Assembly: GCF_029893965.1 (NCBI RefSeq)
Contig: NZ_JARXXP010000027.1
Coordinates: forward strand, 1 to 64,000
Direction: 5' to 3'
Length of the DNA stretch: 64,000 bases
Source of the DNA: Paenibacillus sp. PastM-3
Lineage (GTDB): Bacteria; Bacillota; Bacilli; Paenibacillales; Paenibacillaceae
The notes beneath the pieces were generated by a model, which was not told the origin of the DNA, did no database searches, and saw only the letters and a program-made list of their open reading frames with translations. The translations under genes were made by a program, and so were the position numbers. Shown here piece after piece: positions 63,700-64,000 of the stretch. Position 1 is the first letter of the stretch. Each line of letters begins with the position of its first letter.

Positions 63700-64000
63700 A
63701 TGCAGACCAGGGAACAAATTCAGGAATTGTTGCAGCCGCTGATTGACCCGGAATCCGGAAAAAGCCTTATTGATCTGCAGCTGATCCGCGACATTATGGT
63801 AAAAGAGGATAGAATCTCGTTATCCATTGTGTGTCTTGAGGAAGATGATACCAGCCGTATGGAGCTGGAGCAGAAGGTGCGTGATCTGCTGACCGAAGGG
63901 GGAGTGGAGAATATTCATATCCGGCTTCGTAATGCAACCGACTTTGAGCGCTCTACCCTTCGTACCGGGAGCTCTGAGGACAAGCCAGAGCCAGAACAAG
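63700..64000 (+). CDS. Mrp/ApbC (SalA) family Fe-S carrier ATPase, N-terminal part
   Basis: The first 100 codons of a gene cut by the window edge. MQTREQIQELLQPLIDPESGKSLIDLQLIRDI matches the DUF59/MIP18-like N-terminal domain of Mrp P-loop ATPases. The ATPase domain would lie outside. In B. subtilis the homologue SalA follows cwlD, which supports the call. RBS AGAGGTG before ATG 63700. Confidence 0.88.
   Translation, partial: MQTREQIQELLQPLIDPESGKSLIDLQLIRDIMVKEDRISLSIVCLEEDDTSRMELEQKVRDLLTEGGVENIHIRLRNATDFERSTLRTGSSEDKPEPEQ

Overview
This 64 kb window is the origin-proximal informational core of a Gram-positive spore former. It most resembles Paenibacillus: moderate GC, the Bacillales order 5S rRNA / ctsR-mcsA-mcsB-clpC / radA-disA / yacL-ispD-ispF / gltX-T-box-cysE-cysS-mrnC-rlmB-rae1-sigH / rpmG-secE-nusG / rplKAJL-rpoBC / str / S10-spc-alpha / truA-rplM-rpsI / cwlD-mrp, and a conserved Cys-containing gene next to yacL. 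The genus is inferred from gene order and protein similarity recalled from memory; no search was run.

Layout. 1-200: end of an rRNA operon (5S plus terminator). 201-480: a gene-free stretch with a cluster of DnaA-box 9-mers. 0.6-1.8 kb: an Eis-like acetyltransferase. 1.9-6.8 kb: CtsR regulon operon (protein-arginine phosphorylation and Clp proteolysis) behind a consensus CtsR operator. 7-9.5 kb: radA and disA. 9.5-13.3 kb: pssA, a convergent Cys-containing gene, yacL and two MEP-pathway genes. 13.4-20 kb: gltX, a Cys T-box, cysE/cysS, rRNA-processing genes and sigH. 20.2-32.2 kb: rpmG-secE-nusG, L11/L1, L10/L12 behind an L10 leader, an rRNA-type methyltransferase, rpoB and rpoC. 32.3-37.2 kb: str operon. 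37.2-40.6 kb: an accessory block between tuf and rpsJ that looks like an oxygen-response module (cupin, V4R protein, FNR-type regulator with four Cys and a perfect FNR box, HemAT-type globin chemoreceptor). 40.6-56 kb: unbroken S10-spc-alpha clusters. 56-58.3 kb: truA flanked by two copies of a palindromic repeat, then rplM-rpsI. 58.3-60.7 kb: a small phage-like cassette (ImmA-type protease, Xre repressor, three repeated operators, three small unrecognised or holin-like ORFs). 60.8-64 kb: sulfate assimilation (cysH, sat), cwlD and the start of mrp/salA.

The genes mostly serve transcription, translation, protein export and protein quality control. Cysteine supply appears twice, under different controls: a tRNA-Cys T-box on cysE-cysS and a CymR-like inverted repeat at cysH. 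The best candidates for something new are the ImmR/ImmA-like cassette with its three-operator switch, the self-contained oxygen-sensing block inserted between the str and S10 operons, and the DnaA-box cluster behind the rRNA operon. No insertion sequence, CRISPR array or tRNA gene was seen.
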